Counted from the first letter of the stretch, positions 35,665 through 44,287 are shown. The stretch is DNA of 64,000 nt from Amylibacter sp965261565 (GCA_965261565.1 OZ253460.1:1116001-1180000); one strand, 5' to 3'. The notes: a model not told the origin generated them from the letters alone. A program made the numbers and translations.

Positions 35665-35900
35665 TTTGTAAGCTCCATAAATACATTTGTTTTACTGGGC
35701 GCATTTGCTGGCCAGTTACGGTGTAAACACGGGGCGAAATGAATATATTCGTTCACGATTATTCACGGGTTTGTTAGGGTTGGGGTTTATGTGCAAAACG
35801 TATCAAATTATCAAACCACGGTTGAGCGGGTGCCTGAGATCTGTGACGGCCCGTCGGGGTGGAATAGGTGCGTGGAATTTACACGCACCAAATAAGATAA

Positions 35901-36743
35901 CTAATGTGAGAACATCACCGGCACTGTCATGCATTTCAGAATATGGCTGGTTGTTGCCCCCAGAACGAAATCATAGACCCGTGAATGCCCAAAGCCGCCT
36001 GTGACAATCAGATCGGCACCCATATCGCTGGCCTCATTCAATAGTTCATCCCCGATGGAAATGCTGCTTGGTTCACGGTGAAGCACATTAACCTTCGCAC
36101 CGTGGCGATCCAGCCCTATAGCCATCTCACGGGCGGTTTGTTCAAGGTAATGCGTGGTTTCATTTTGTTTGCCAACCCAGAAAATCTGTGTGCTTTTGGC
36201 GGCTTTGATAAAGGGCAGCGCATCATGTGCGGCACGCGTACTTTCGCGTGTCCCGCTCCAGCCCAGCAGGATGTTTTCGCCGACAGTTTCATACTTGCCG
36301 GTATAAGGCAGCACCAGAACAGGGCGGCCAGAATTGCGCACCGCATTTTCCACATGACTACGCTGATCGCGTCGGTCACGGTCGGGGTTCGACTGACCGA
36401 TAATGACAAGATCTGCACCGATCCAGTCAGCCATCAGATGATGTTCAGAACCTAGATATTGCGCATCCACCTCACGCCACTCGGATACAAAATCTTCGGC
36501 CTGAACCGCATGTTCAAAGATTTTCTTAATCTCGGCGGAATTCTTTTTCTGCTTGTCATGATAACCCGTCATCTGACTAAGGCTGGCAGGGGCCATCATG
36601 CCGGGGTAAACTTCCATTGCCGGCACGGTATGCACCCCGATCAGATGGGCGTTAAACTTGCGGGCCACCATGCAGGCATAAGCACAAAGCCGTTCCGCAT
36701 TTTCCAGATTTTTCAGGCTAAGGGTGATGGTTTTGTATGTCAT
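35901..36743 (-). CDS. Tandem universal stress protein (UspA family)
   Basis: This 280-residue cytoplasmic protein has two Usp folds (about 1-140 and 145-280). The second half keeps the nucleotide-binding motif GADLIVTGGFGHSRVYDFVLGATTSH (about 245-270), matching G-2x-G-9x-G-S/T. Universal stress proteins help survival under starvation or low oxygen. A perfect FNR box 60 bases upstream suggests induction by FnrL under oxygen limitation. Confidence 0.93.
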   Translation of the reverse strand: MTYKTITLSLKNLENAERLCAYACMVARKFNAHLIGVHTVPAMEVYPGMMAPASLSQMTGYHDKQKKNSAEIKKIFEHAVQAEDFVSEWREVDAQYLGSEHHLMADWIGADLVIIGQSNPDRDRRDQRSHVENAVRNSGRPVLVLPYTGKYETVGENILLGWSGTRESTRAAHDALPFIKAAKSTQIFWVGKQNETTHYLEQTAREMAIGLDRHGAKVNVLHREPSSISIGDELLNEASDMGADLIVTGGFGHSRVYDFVLGATTSHILKCMTVPVMFSH

Positions 36744-36802
36744 TGGGGTGCCTTTTGAGTTGTTGTTCGGTGGTATTATAGGCGGTGGGATGGGGTGGTG
36801 CG

Positions 36803-36816
36803 TTGATTTGGATCAA
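36803..36816. promoter_or_regulatory. FNR/FnrL binding site
   Basis: TTGATTTGGATCAA matches the FNR consensus TTGAT-N4-ATCAA exactly. It lies 60-73 bases upstream of the universal stress protein start on the minus strand, a suitable position for activation. It lies 130 bases upstream of the AAA ATPase on the other strand, so control of that gene is less likely. Confidence 0.75.
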
Positions 36817-36870
36817 GGTCACGAATTGCCACGAAGTGTCTGACGTCCTCTGGGAGTATGGGTTGTTTAT

Positions 36871-36925
36871 ATTAAGTTATATTGAGTTATATGTAGTTAT
36901 ATGCTATTTGGTGTATAACTAGTTA
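36871..36925. repeat. 10-bp tandem repeats plus palindrome before AAA ATPase
   Basis: Three consecutive 10-base units (36871-36880, 36881-36890, 36891-36900) share the consensus AT(T/G)NAGTTAT. A palindrome, TAACTAGTTA, at 36916-36925 repeats the AGTTA core in both orientations 18 bases before the start codon. Phasing is one helical turn, so a protein bound to each unit would lie on one face of the DNA. Autoregulation of the ATPase gene is a reasonable inference. Confidence 0.7.
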
Positions 36926-36943
36926 GAAGTAAGTATAACAATT

Positions 36944-38110
36944 ATGGATCAAGTAAGAAACCCATTCGCCCCAGGAGCTGGCTCCCAACCTCCAGAGTTG
37001 GCAGGCAGGGATAACATCTTAGATGGTGCAGATGTGGCAATTCAACGTGTTTTATTAGGTAAGCACGCACAATCTCAGATATTATTGGGGCTTAGGGGTA
37101 CAGGAAAAACTGTGCTGCTAAACAGGATAGAGCGAATAGCAGAAAAACATTCTCACTTATCTTCGTTTATAGAGGCGCCAGAGGAAAAAAGTTTAGCTGA
37201 GTTGTTGTATCCAAAGATCCACCAAGTACTTAGGAAACTATCAATAATTGATGCGGCGAAAGCGAAAGCGGTTGCAGGTATGCAGGCATTAAGAGGTTTT
37301 GCAAGCGCATTCAAAATTGAAATGGGAGATGTATCATTATCTGTAGACCCTGTGATTGGAACGGCTGATAGCGGTATACTTGAATACGACCTGAGCGATT
37401 TATTTGTAAGGGTTGGAGAGGCTGCAAAGGCCGGTGGGAAAGGGTGGACGCTTCTAATAGATGAGGTTCAATATCTTACTAAAGAAGAGCTCTCAGCTAT
37501 AATTGTTGCTGTACATAAAGTGAACCAAAGGCAACTTCCAATTTTATTCTTTGGAGCAGGCTTGCCGCAAATAGCAGCTCTTTCAGGTGATGCTAAGTCA
37601 TATGCTGAACGACTTTTTAATTACCCTCCAGTTGGTCCACTGATGAAAGAAGTGGCAACAATAGCAATCAACCAACCAATCGAAACAGAAGGCGAAACTA
37701 TCGAGCCACAAGCCGTCAAAGAGATTGTAAGGCAAACCGAAGGCTATCCATATTTTTTACAGGAATGGGGCTTTCAGTCTTGGAATGAAGCAGCTCAATC
37801 TCCAATAACTATAACCGATGTCGCTGCGGCATCTAAAGCTGCTTTGCAGAGGCTTGATGAAGGGTTTTTTCGTGTTCGCTTTGACCGATTGACCCCTAAA
37901 GAACAAGAATATGTAAATGCGATGGCTGAGTTGGGGAAGGGGCCATATCGCTCATCTGAGGTTGCCGATATTTTGGGAGAAAATCCAAATAAACTTGGGC
38001 CTCGCAGGGCTCAAATTATAAGTAAAGGTATGATTTATAGCCCATCTTATGGCGATATCGCATTTACGGTTCCCATGTTTGAAGATTATTTGAAACGAAG
38101 GTTGGAGTGA
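36944..38110 (+). CDS. Orphan AAA ATPase with C-terminal winged helix (Cdc6-like)
   Basis: This 388-residue ATPase has Walker A GLRGTGKT (49-56), Walker B WTLLIDEVQ (168-176) and a sensor-like strand LPILFFGAGLPQ (about 194-205). The C-terminal 90 residues look like a winged helix (YRSSEVADILGENPNKLGPRRAQIISKGMI spread over 330-360). The architecture resembles Orc1/Cdc6 and STAND-like regulators. It is alone, A+T-rich, preceded by AGTTAT repeats and followed by a bidirectional terminator, which suggests an accessory gene. A role in mobile-element maintenance, defence or regulation is possible but unproven. Confidence 0.85.
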   Translation: MDQVRNPFAPGAGSQPPELAGRDNILDGADVAIQRVLLGKHAQSQILLGLRGTGKTVLLNRIERIAEKHSHLSSFIEAPEEKSLAELLYPKIHQVLRKLSIIDAAKAKAVAGMQALRGFASAFKIEMGDVSLSVDPVIGTADSGILEYDLSDLFVRVGEAAKAGGKGWTLLIDEVQYLTKEELSAIIVAVHKVNQRQLPILFFGAGLPQIAALSGDAKSYAERLFNYPPVGPLMKEVATIAINQPIETEGETIEPQAVKEIVRQTEGYPYFLQEWGFQSWNEAAQSPITITDVAAASKAALQRLDEGFFRVRFDRLTPKEQEYVNAMAELGKGPYRSSEVADILGENPNKLGPRRAQIISKGMIYSPSYGDIAFTVPMFEDYLKRRLE

Positions 38111-38136
38111 CCTTCTTTATATAAGTCGATTATAGA

Positions 38137-38163
38137 AAAGGCCCCGCAATTTGCGAGGCCTTT
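38137..38163. terminator. Bidirectional intrinsic terminator (AAA ATPase / pnp)
   Basis: AAAGGCC at 38137-38143 pairs with GGCCTTT at 38157-38163, with an inner CGCA/TGCG stem. T-runs leave on both strands. It lies between the convergent stops of the AAA ATPase and pnp genes. Confidence 0.8.
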
Positions 38164-38197
38164 CTAATCTTTGTTAATAGCGAAAGCTTATTAAAGC

Positions 38198-40321
38198 TTA
38201 CCCTTCTTTCGTAATCTCTTCACCAGTTTCCTGATCCACAACCTTCATGCTCAAACGCACTTTGCCGCGGTCATCAAAGCCCATCAGTTTCACTTTTACG
38301 CTTTGGCCTTCTTTGACCAGATCGTTCGGGTGGTTGACCCGCTCGTTGGCCATTTGGGAAACGTGGACAAGTCCGTCGCGTTTGCCAAAGAAGTTCACGA
38401 ATGCACCAAAGTCCATAACCTTCACAACTTTACCGGTGTAGATCATGCCTTCTTCCGGCTCTGCTGCAATTTCCATGATCATCGCACGGGCTTTTTCGAT
38501 CTGTTCACCGTTTGAAGACGCGATTTTGATCACGCCGTCGTCGTTGATGTCAACCTTGGCACCGGACACTTCACAAATCTCACGGATCACTTTACCGCCT
38601 GAGCCGATCACTTCACGGATTTTTTCCGGGTTGATCTGGATGGTTTCAATGCGCGGAGCATGTTCACTAAACGAACCGGCTTCGGTCAAAGCATTGGCCA
38701 TTTCGCCAAGGATGTGCAGACGCCCATCTTTGGCCTGCGCCATGGCTTTTGCCATAATATCGGATGTGATGCCGGCAACTTTGATGTCCATTTGCAAGCT
38801 TGTGATACCTTTTTCAGTACCCGCCACTTTAAAGTCCATGTCACCAAGGTGATCTTCATCGCCTAGGATGTCTGTCAGGATCGCGTATTCACCGCTGTCT
38901 TGCAGGATCAGACCCATAGCCACACCCGCAACAGGTGCTTTCAACGGAACGCCCGCGTCCATCATAGACAATGAACCACCACAAATGGATGCCATAGATG
39001 ATGAACCGTTTGACTCGGTGATTTCAGATACAACACGGATGGTGTAAGGGAAATCAGTTGCAGCAGGTAGAACCGCCTGCAATGCGCGCCATGCCAGTTT
39101 ACCATGACCTATTTCACGACGGCCGGGGCCGAAGTTACGACCACATTCACCAACCGAGTACGGAGGGAAGTTGTAGTGCAACAAGAATGGTGAACGGTAT
39201 GTGCCTTGCAGCGCATCGATCATTTGCTCGTCATCACCGGTGCCTAATGTGGTCACAACCAAACCTTGGGTTTCACCGCGTGTAAACAACGCAGACCCGT
39301 GGGTACGTGGCAGAATGCCGGTTTCAGATACGATTTGGCGCACTGTCGTCAGATCACGGCCATCAATGCGTTTTCCGGTTTTAACAATGTCACCACGAAC
39401 AACTTCAGCTTCCAGTTTTTTCAGACAAGAACCAAGGTTCGTATCTTCCAACTGCTCTTCTGACAAGCTTTCCTTGATCAGATCGCGTGCCGCAGAAATA
39501 GCAGCAGTACGTTCTTGTTTATCTGTGTTACCGAACGCGGCACGAACAGCCTTTTCACCAGCTTTTTTCACAACTTTATAAAGATCGCTGTAATCAGGCG
39601 CCTGATAGTCATACGGCTCTTTAGCTGCATCTTCTGCCATGTCGATGATCATATCAATGACAGGCTGGATTTGTGCATGGGCAAAGTTGATCGCGCCCAG
39701 CATTTCATCTTCAGTCAACTCATAAGCTTCAGACTCGACCATCATGACCGCGTCTTTTGTACCTGCCACAACAAGATCAAGACGTTGCTCTGGTTTATTG
39801 CGCAGATCGTGCATGTCGTCCACAGTCGGGTTCAGCACATAATCGCCATCTTCAAAGCCAACACGGCAAGAAGCGATCGGGCCCATGAACGGTGCGCCTG
39901 ACAATGTCAGCGCGGCAGAGGCGGCGATCATCGCAACCATATCTGGGTCGTTAACCAGATCATGTGACAGTACTGTCAGCGTGACTTGGGTTTCGTGCTT
40001 GAAACCCGGAATAAACAACGGGCGGATCGGACGGTCGATCAAACGTGCAGTCAGCGTTTCTTTTTCAGTAGGACGCGCTTCGCGTTTGAAAAAGCCACCG
40101 GGGATTTTGCCGGCAGCATAGTATTTTTCTTGGTAGTTCACGGTCAGTGGAAAGAAATCCATGCCCGGTTTTTCTTTTTTGGCAAACACGACGGCTGCCA
40201 GAACTGAAGTTTCACCCAAAGTGGCAATCACAGTGGCGTCAGCTTGACGCGCGATTTTGCCGGTTTCGAGTGTTAGGGTTTCTTCACCCCATTCGATTGA
40301 TTTTTTAACAACGTTAAACAT
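38198..40321 (-). CDS. pnp: Polynucleotide phosphorylase
   Basis: This 707-residue 3'-5' phosphorolytic exoribonuclease is a trimeric degradosome component. Two RNase PH domains (about 5-230 and 315-545) carry the family signature FTRGETQGLVV near 345 and the phosphate/metal segment (GDEDHLGDMDFKVAG near 485). A KH domain follows (EVIGSGGKVIREI near 565-577) and then an S1 domain (GMIYTGKVVKVMDFGAFVNF near 620). Length is normal. It lies on the same strand as rpsO but about 6 kb away, so it must use its own promoter. Confidence 0.97.
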   Translation of the reverse strand: MFNVVKKSIEWGEETLTLETGKIARQADATVIATLGETSVLAAVVFAKKEKPGMDFFPLTVNYQEKYYAAGKIPGGFFKREARPTEKETLTARLIDRPIRPLFIPGFKHETQVTLTVLSHDLVNDPDMVAMIAASAALTLSGAPFMGPIASCRVGFEDGDYVLNPTVDDMHDLRNKPEQRLDLVVAGTKDAVMMVESEAYELTEDEMLGAINFAHAQIQPVIDMIIDMAEDAAKEPYDYQAPDYSDLYKVVKKAGEKAVRAAFGNTDKQERTAAISAARDLIKESLSEEQLEDTNLGSCLKKLEAEVVRGDIVKTGKRIDGRDLTTVRQIVSETGILPRTHGSALFTRGETQGLVVTTLGTGDDEQMIDALQGTYRSPFLLHYNFPPYSVGECGRNFGPGRREIGHGKLAWRALQAVLPAATDFPYTIRVVSEITESNGSSSMASICGGSLSMMDAGVPLKAPVAGVAMGLILQDSGEYAILTDILGDEDHLGDMDFKVAGTEKGITSLQMDIKVAGITSDIMAKAMAQAKDGRLHILGEMANALTEAGSFSEHAPRIETIQINPEKIREVIGSGGKVIREICEVSGAKVDINDDGVIKIASSNGEQIEKARAMIMEIAAEPEEGMIYTGKVVKVMDFGAFVNFFGKRDGLVHVSQMANERVNHPNDLVKEGQSVKVKLMGFDDRGKVRLSMKVVDQETGEEITKEG

Positions 40322-40337
40322 ATATGTTTCCTAGTAA

Positions 40338-40368
40338 GGGAGCACTCCTTGGCCTTCCAAGGTCTCCC
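40338..40368 (-). promoter_or_regulatory. pnp leader stem-loop
   Basis: In the pnp 5' leader the minus strand folds into GGGAG...CTCCC enclosing CTTGG...CCAAG, a two-part stem-loop ending about 17 bases before the start codon. In E. coli, PNPase represses its own mRNA through an RNase III-cut leader hairpin, and this structure is a candidate for the same control. Confidence 0.5.
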
Positions 40369-40532
40369 GATAAAATAGTGGCCCCATTGCCACCGACCCC
40401 TGTTCCTATGCGTCCGCCAGGGTCAAAGCGGTGCGTTTCAGATACGCGGGCGTATATAGGGAAAATATCGGTTTGGAAAGGGGGGTGTGATTTGGGCCAC
40501 TTGCGAGTGTCAAAGCAAACTTAACATACCCA

Positions 40533-41531
40533 TTAAAATGCAACACGTTTCAACGTGTTTGACCGTGTCAGGTGCTCAACGATTTTTGCGGCTATCGCTA
40601 TATCTTGTAAGGCAATGCCTGAGCTGTCAAAGATCGTGATTTGCCCCACATTTTCGCGGCCCGAATGGCTGCCTTCTAAAAGCAACCCAATTGGCACAAT
40701 CATTTCAGGTGAGATTAGTCCCTGTTCTACGGCGTGCTGAAACTCTCCGATTTCACGGGATTGTTTCGGGGCATCCGCGAATAACGCGGCCTTTGCCATG
40801 AGCATCGGTTCCAGTTCTTGCTTTCCTTTACGATCCGCCCCCATAGCAGAAATATGTGTGCCAGGTTGCACCCAATCTGCTTTGATAATGGTGGATTGGG
40901 ATGGTGTGACCGTCGTGATAATGTCAGCCTGACGCGTGGCGGCCTCCAGATCAATTTCAATGGTGACATCGGCGTCACAGCATTGTTGCAAATCCTCTGC
41001 CAATGCCTTGGCCTTTGCCACATTGCGGTTCCAGATCTTGATATGTGTCAGGGGGCGCACATCGGCCAGCGCCAATGCTTCGCACCGGGCTTGGTGTCCC
41101 GCACCTACGATCAGCAGTGTTCTCGCATCTTTTCGAGCCAGATGGTCGGTTGCAACGGCATTGGCAGCCGCTGTCCGCAATCCGTTCAATGCAATCGCGT
41201 TAACCAATGCGGTGGGCATTCCAGTTTCTGGACCAAGCAATAAGGTCGTTGATCCGTGATTTGGCAATCCGTGCTTTGCATTGTCGGGCCAATAGGTGCC
41301 TATCTTAGCCCCAACGATATTTGTTTCGGCATCAAAGCCTGCTTTTACGGCAACCATCGAATTTGGGTCTTGCCCACGCCCGATGGAAACCGGAAACAAC
41401 AGGCTGTCCGCATTGGCTGCCGCTATCAGTGCGGACTTAACCGCGTCATAAGCCAAGGCACGGGTCGCCACCTGTTCAATCTGATCTTTGGACACAATTG
41501 CAATTGTGCCGTCCTTGCCGTGATCTACCAT
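40533..41531 (-). CDS. OCD/mu-crystallin-family imine reductase (BhcD-like)
   Basis: This 332-residue NAD(P)-binding protein belongs to the ornithine cyclodeaminase/mu-crystallin family. The Rossmann motif LIVGAGHQAR lies near 139-148. The substrate half contains VKAGFD, GAKIGTYWPDN and the LRTAAANAVATDHLARKDA segment. The pattern resembles iminosuccinate reductase BhcD of the beta-hydroxyaspartate cycle more than ornithine cyclodeaminase, but this is from memory of the family. It overlaps the upstream PLP-enzyme gene by seven bases, so they form an operon. The ATG at 41531 is preferred to one six codons earlier. Confidence 0.83.
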   Translation of the reverse strand: MVDHGKDGTIAIVSKDQIEQVATRALAYDAVKSALIAAANADSLLFPVSIGRGQDPNSMVAVKAGFDAETNIVGAKIGTYWPDNAKHGLPNHGSTTLLLGPETGMPTALVNAIALNGLRTAAANAVATDHLARKDARTLLIVGAGHQARCEALALADVRPLTHIKIWNRNVAKAKALAEDLQQCCDADVTIEIDLEAATRQADIITTVTPSQSTIIKADWVQPGTHISAMGADRKGKQELEPMLMAKAALFADAPKQSREIGEFQHAVEQGLISPEMIVPIGLLLEGSHSGRENVGQITIFDSSGIALQDIAIAAKIVEHLTRSNTLKRVAF

Positions 41532-42658
41532 CCTGAGAACCGTTCCCAAATATCAGTAACTTCGTTGTTATCACCCAAAACATGGTAACATCCGTGTTGT
41601 GTGGCGGTGGCGCAGGCGTGATTGGGTAAAATGCGCAAGCGGGTGCCGATAGGAATGTCTGGCACACGCACATCTGTTCCTGCTTTTGCAGTGATTATGC
41701 CGTGTTCTTGTTGCGCCCAAGCGACGTAGATATCAGGCAGTAGTGTTCCGTCCTCTAGGCACACCCGCCCATAACCCCAATCATTGACTTGTTTGGCTGT
41801 GCCACGGTCAGATGACAACGCCATCCAACCGGCGTCAGTGATTAAACGGTTTTGCTTTAAATCAACGCTGATAACGCTGGTCAAAACCGATAATGCGATG
41901 TCGTCGGTGCTACACACGCCAATGCCTGTTTGAACCAAGTCAAAAAAGGTAAAGACGCCCGCGCGTAATTCTGTGACTTCTGGGTGAATATCACCACTTA
42001 GTGCCGTTGGTGTCGATCCGATACTCACAACTTCACAAGCGTAGCCTGCGTCACGCAAAACCTGTGCCGCGGCGCAAGTTTGGTCTGCTTCTAATTTGGC
42101 CATAGCGGCCAAAGCGGTGGCATCTGATAGCCCGTAACTTTCACCTGCATGTGCGATCAGGCCCTTTAGCAAGTTCTGTGGCTGTAAGGTTTTGGCAATT
42201 TCGCATAGGCGTTGTTCGTCCGCAAAGGGCACACCTGATCTATGGCCGTCCAAATCAAGCTCGATCAAGGCTGGAATTGTAATGTTGTTGGTTTGGCAAA
42301 ACGATGCCAAACAATCCGCCATATACGTACTATCCAGTATCACCGTAATCGCGATACCTTCTTGGATTATATCAGCTACCCTTTGTAACTTTTGCGGGGT
42401 AATACCAACAGCATAAAGAATGTCGGTGTACCCATGCGCACCAAAAACCTCGGCCTCTTTCAAAGTCGAAACCGTTGCGCGCCCCTGACTGGCATCAAGC
42501 ATAAAACGCGCGGCATCTGGACTTTTTAAAGTCTTAAGGTGAGGGCGAAAATTCGCCTTACGCGCAGTGCAAGCTACCAGCATCCGTTCAAGGTTTGCCT
42601 GCATTCGGGTCTTGTCCAATAACGCACACGGCGTAGAAAGGTCTTGTAAGTATTGCAT
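41525..42658 (-). CDS. D-threonine aldolase / D-serine dehydratase-like PLP enzyme
   Basis: This 377-residue fold-type III PLP enzyme has an alanine-racemase-like barrel. The PLP lysine lies in RPHLKTLKSP (K42). The C-terminal metal site is seen in LPNHACATATQHG (His and Cys near 343-345), as in DSD1-type D-serine dehydratases, D-threonine aldolases and the beta-hydroxyaspartate aldolase BhcC. The product is expected to feed the overlapping imine-reductase gene. The ATG follows GGAGG. The exact substrate (3-hydroxyaspartate, D-threonine or D-serine) cannot be decided. Confidence 0.85.
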   Translation of the reverse strand: MQYLQDLSTPCALLDKTRMQANLERMLVACTARKANFRPHLKTLKSPDAARFMLDASQGRATVSTLKEAEVFGAHGYTDILYAVGITPQKLQRVADIIQEGIAITVILDSTYMADCLASFCQTNNITIPALIELDLDGHRSGVPFADEQRLCEIAKTLQPQNLLKGLIAHAGESYGLSDATALAAMAKLEADQTCAAAQVLRDAGYACEVVSIGSTPTALSGDIHPEVTELRAGVFTFFDLVQTGIGVCSTDDIALSVLTSVISVDLKQNRLITDAGWMALSSDRGTAKQVNDWGYGRVCLEDGTLLPDIYVAWAQQEHGIITAKAGTDVRVPDIPIGTRLRILPNHACATATQHGCYHVLGDNNEVTDIWERFSGW

Positions 42659-42754
42659 AATTTAGCCTCCAGCTAGTGCTATATCAGACCTACATAGAAA
42701 TGAAATAGAGGGCAATAACACCTGATATAAATTACCTAAGGCACGTGCGACCAG

Positions 42755-42934
42755 CACGGGCCGCGCCCAATCCCGCTGATGTGGCAGGAGAGTGCGCCGC
42801 AATCACAGAGAGCATTCCCCAACGGGAGGGCGCATTGCAACATCTCAAATCAATGAAAGGTTAATGCCCGCGACACAATAAAATACAAAACAACACCACT
42901 GCACCACGCCCGCCCGAGGTTGGGCGCGACCCTT
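42755..42934. repeat. Inverted pair of REP-like GC-rich sequences
   Basis: GGGCCGCGCCCAATCCC near 42757-42775 faces GGTTGGGCGCGACCC near 42916-42932. The arms are imperfect inverted copies, each partly self-complementary. They resemble GC-rich terminator/REP-type sequences of Rhodobacteraceae. Confidence 0.45.
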
Positions 42935-42987
42935 AGCTCTGCAACTGATTGATGTAATACGGTGAATGGCAGCTATGTGGACAAAAC

Positions 42988-43130
42988 GGCTGTTCGTCGC
43001 AAAGTTGAGATGTGGCCCAAACGGCACTTGAATGCCATTAAACCAAACCCTACAACTAACCTCCGCAACGCTCTACATAAGAGTATGTCGTGTGCCGTTT
43101 GGGCAATGTCGCAAACTTGCGACCGTAGCC
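42988..43130. repeat. Imperfect 40-base inverted repeat (MITE-like remnant)
   Basis: The arm at 42988-43027 and its inverted partner at 43092-43130 share a 13-base identical core, GTGCCGTTTGGGC, and a matching CTTTGCGAC/CTTGCGAC and AGCC end. About 64 bases separate them. The left arm continues leftwards into CTATGTGGAC, a sequence shared with degenerate copies at 29.2, 44.4 and 44.8 kb. No transposase is nearby. Confidence 0.6.
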
Positions 43131-43219
43131 GGAAGAGCATCTGATATTCACCAAGATTAATTGACATAAGCGCATTGCTCGCTGCAAGTGTAAGTCTGTT
43201 GCTTTTGAAAGGTTGAGCT

Positions 43220-44287
43220 ATGCGATCACCCACCAGCAAATTGACTTTGACAGGGCCCCGGGTCGAAGTGCTAGCCAGCGACGCCGAACAGTTGCTTGTT
43301 TCAATCTTCGAGCGGCTGGGCTTTGCAAGCCGCGCAAGTGAACAGGTAGCAGCACATCTCGTAGAAACAAGCCTGTGTGGAATTGAGAGTCACGGGATCA
43401 TGCGTGTTCTGGAGTATGCAAAACAGGTCAAAACCGGCTACTTAGACCCTACTGGTACGTCCAGTGCTCAACAAGACGATCATGGAATTTACCGTGTTGA
43501 TGGCGGCGGGGGCATAGGCATCCCAACCATGCAACTGGCCTATGAGACTGGTGTCCAAGAGGCCCGGGGAAAAGGCATCTCTGCTCTCTCCATCCGTAAT
43601 GTCGGCCATACTGGCCGGCATGGCGCATTCGCAGATTTAGCAGCCGAGCAGGGGTTTCTGACAATCTGCGTCGGCGGTGGAAATCGAAAGACATGGCGGC
43701 AGGTAGCGCCCTACGGCGGAGCTAAGGCTCTTTTGCCCACGAACCCTTGGTGTGTTGGAATTCCAGGCGGCGACAAGGGCCCGGTCGTCCTGGATTTTGC
43801 CACTTCCAAGATTGCAGGCGGGTGGATCTACGCCGCACATTCTGCTGGCGCATTGCTACCTGAGGGATGTGTCATCGACAAAAAGGGGAACCCGACCCGT
43901 AATCCTGATGATTATTTCGACGGAGGCGCAATACTGCCTTCGGGTGCGCAAAAGGGCTATGCATTGGCTGTGGTGGGCGAAATCATAGGAGAGGCAATAC
44001 TTGGTCCATCTACAACCGAATGCAACTGGCTACTGATTACATTGGACTCGACGCGTTTTCGCGAACCAAGTGCAATCGAGGCTTCGGCCGAGGAAGTATT
44101 GGCTGAATTACGTAATTGCCCTCCGGCTCCGGGGTTTGAGCGGGTTGAGGTGCCCGGTGAGCGGGAACGGAACCATCTTGCCGCCTCTAAGGGGTGGATT
44201 GCGGTTCCAGATGGAACATGGGCGCAAATTAACAAGCTTGCGCATGACCTGGGCGTGACGAATGTCTCGGCTACTAAGCAGAATTAG
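43220..44287 (+). CDS. Malate/L-lactate dehydrogenase family oxidoreductase
   Basis: This 355-residue NAD(P)-dependent enzyme is of the Ldh2/MDH2 fold, unrelated to classical lactate dehydrogenase. Family motifs are SHGIMR near 56-61, the VGHTGRHGAFADLA segment near 128-141, and PTNPWCVGIPGG near 174. Members reduce 2-oxo acids, ureidoglycolate, sulfolactate or delta1-pyrroline-2-carboxylate. The substrate is unknown. The gene is visibly richer in G+C than its neighbours and is bounded by repeat remnants, consistent with lateral acquisition. Confidence 0.87.
   Translation: MRSPTSKLTLTGPRVEVLASDAEQLLVSIFERLGFASRASEQVAAHLVETSLCGIESHGIMRVLEYAKQVKTGYLDPTGTSSAQQDDHGIYRVDGGGGIGIPTMQLAYETGVQEARGKGISALSIRNVGHTGRHGAFADLAAEQGFLTICVGGGNRKTWRQVAPYGGAKALLPTNPWCVGIPGGDKGPVVLDFATSKIAGGWIYAAHSAGALLPEGCVIDKKGNPTRNPDDYFDGGAILPSGAQKGYALAVVGEIIGEAILGPSTTECNWLLITLDSTRFREPSAIEASAEEVLAELRNCPPAPGFERVEVPGERERNHLAASKGWIAVPDGTWAQINKLAHDLGVTNVSATKQN

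Larger units (their letters stand above)
42659..43219. other. Gap with repeat remnants, no gene
   Basis: This 561-base stretch carries no convincing gene. It contains two kinds of inverted repeat, listed separately: a REP-like pair around 42757 and 42916, and a long inverted repeat at 42988-43130. Short open frames here lack ribosome sites. It looks like an accumulation of degenerate mobile or repetitive DNA between the PLP-enzyme operon and the dehydrogenase gene. Confidence 0.65.

Noticed and set aside
35867..35889. Perfect 8-bp hairpin after the universal stress gene
   Set aside because: No T-run on either side, so it is not called a terminator.
40533..44287. Complete beta-hydroxyaspartate cycle
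   Set aside because: Only BhcC-like and BhcD-like genes are seen; no aminotransferase, dehydratase or regulator of that pathway is nearby.
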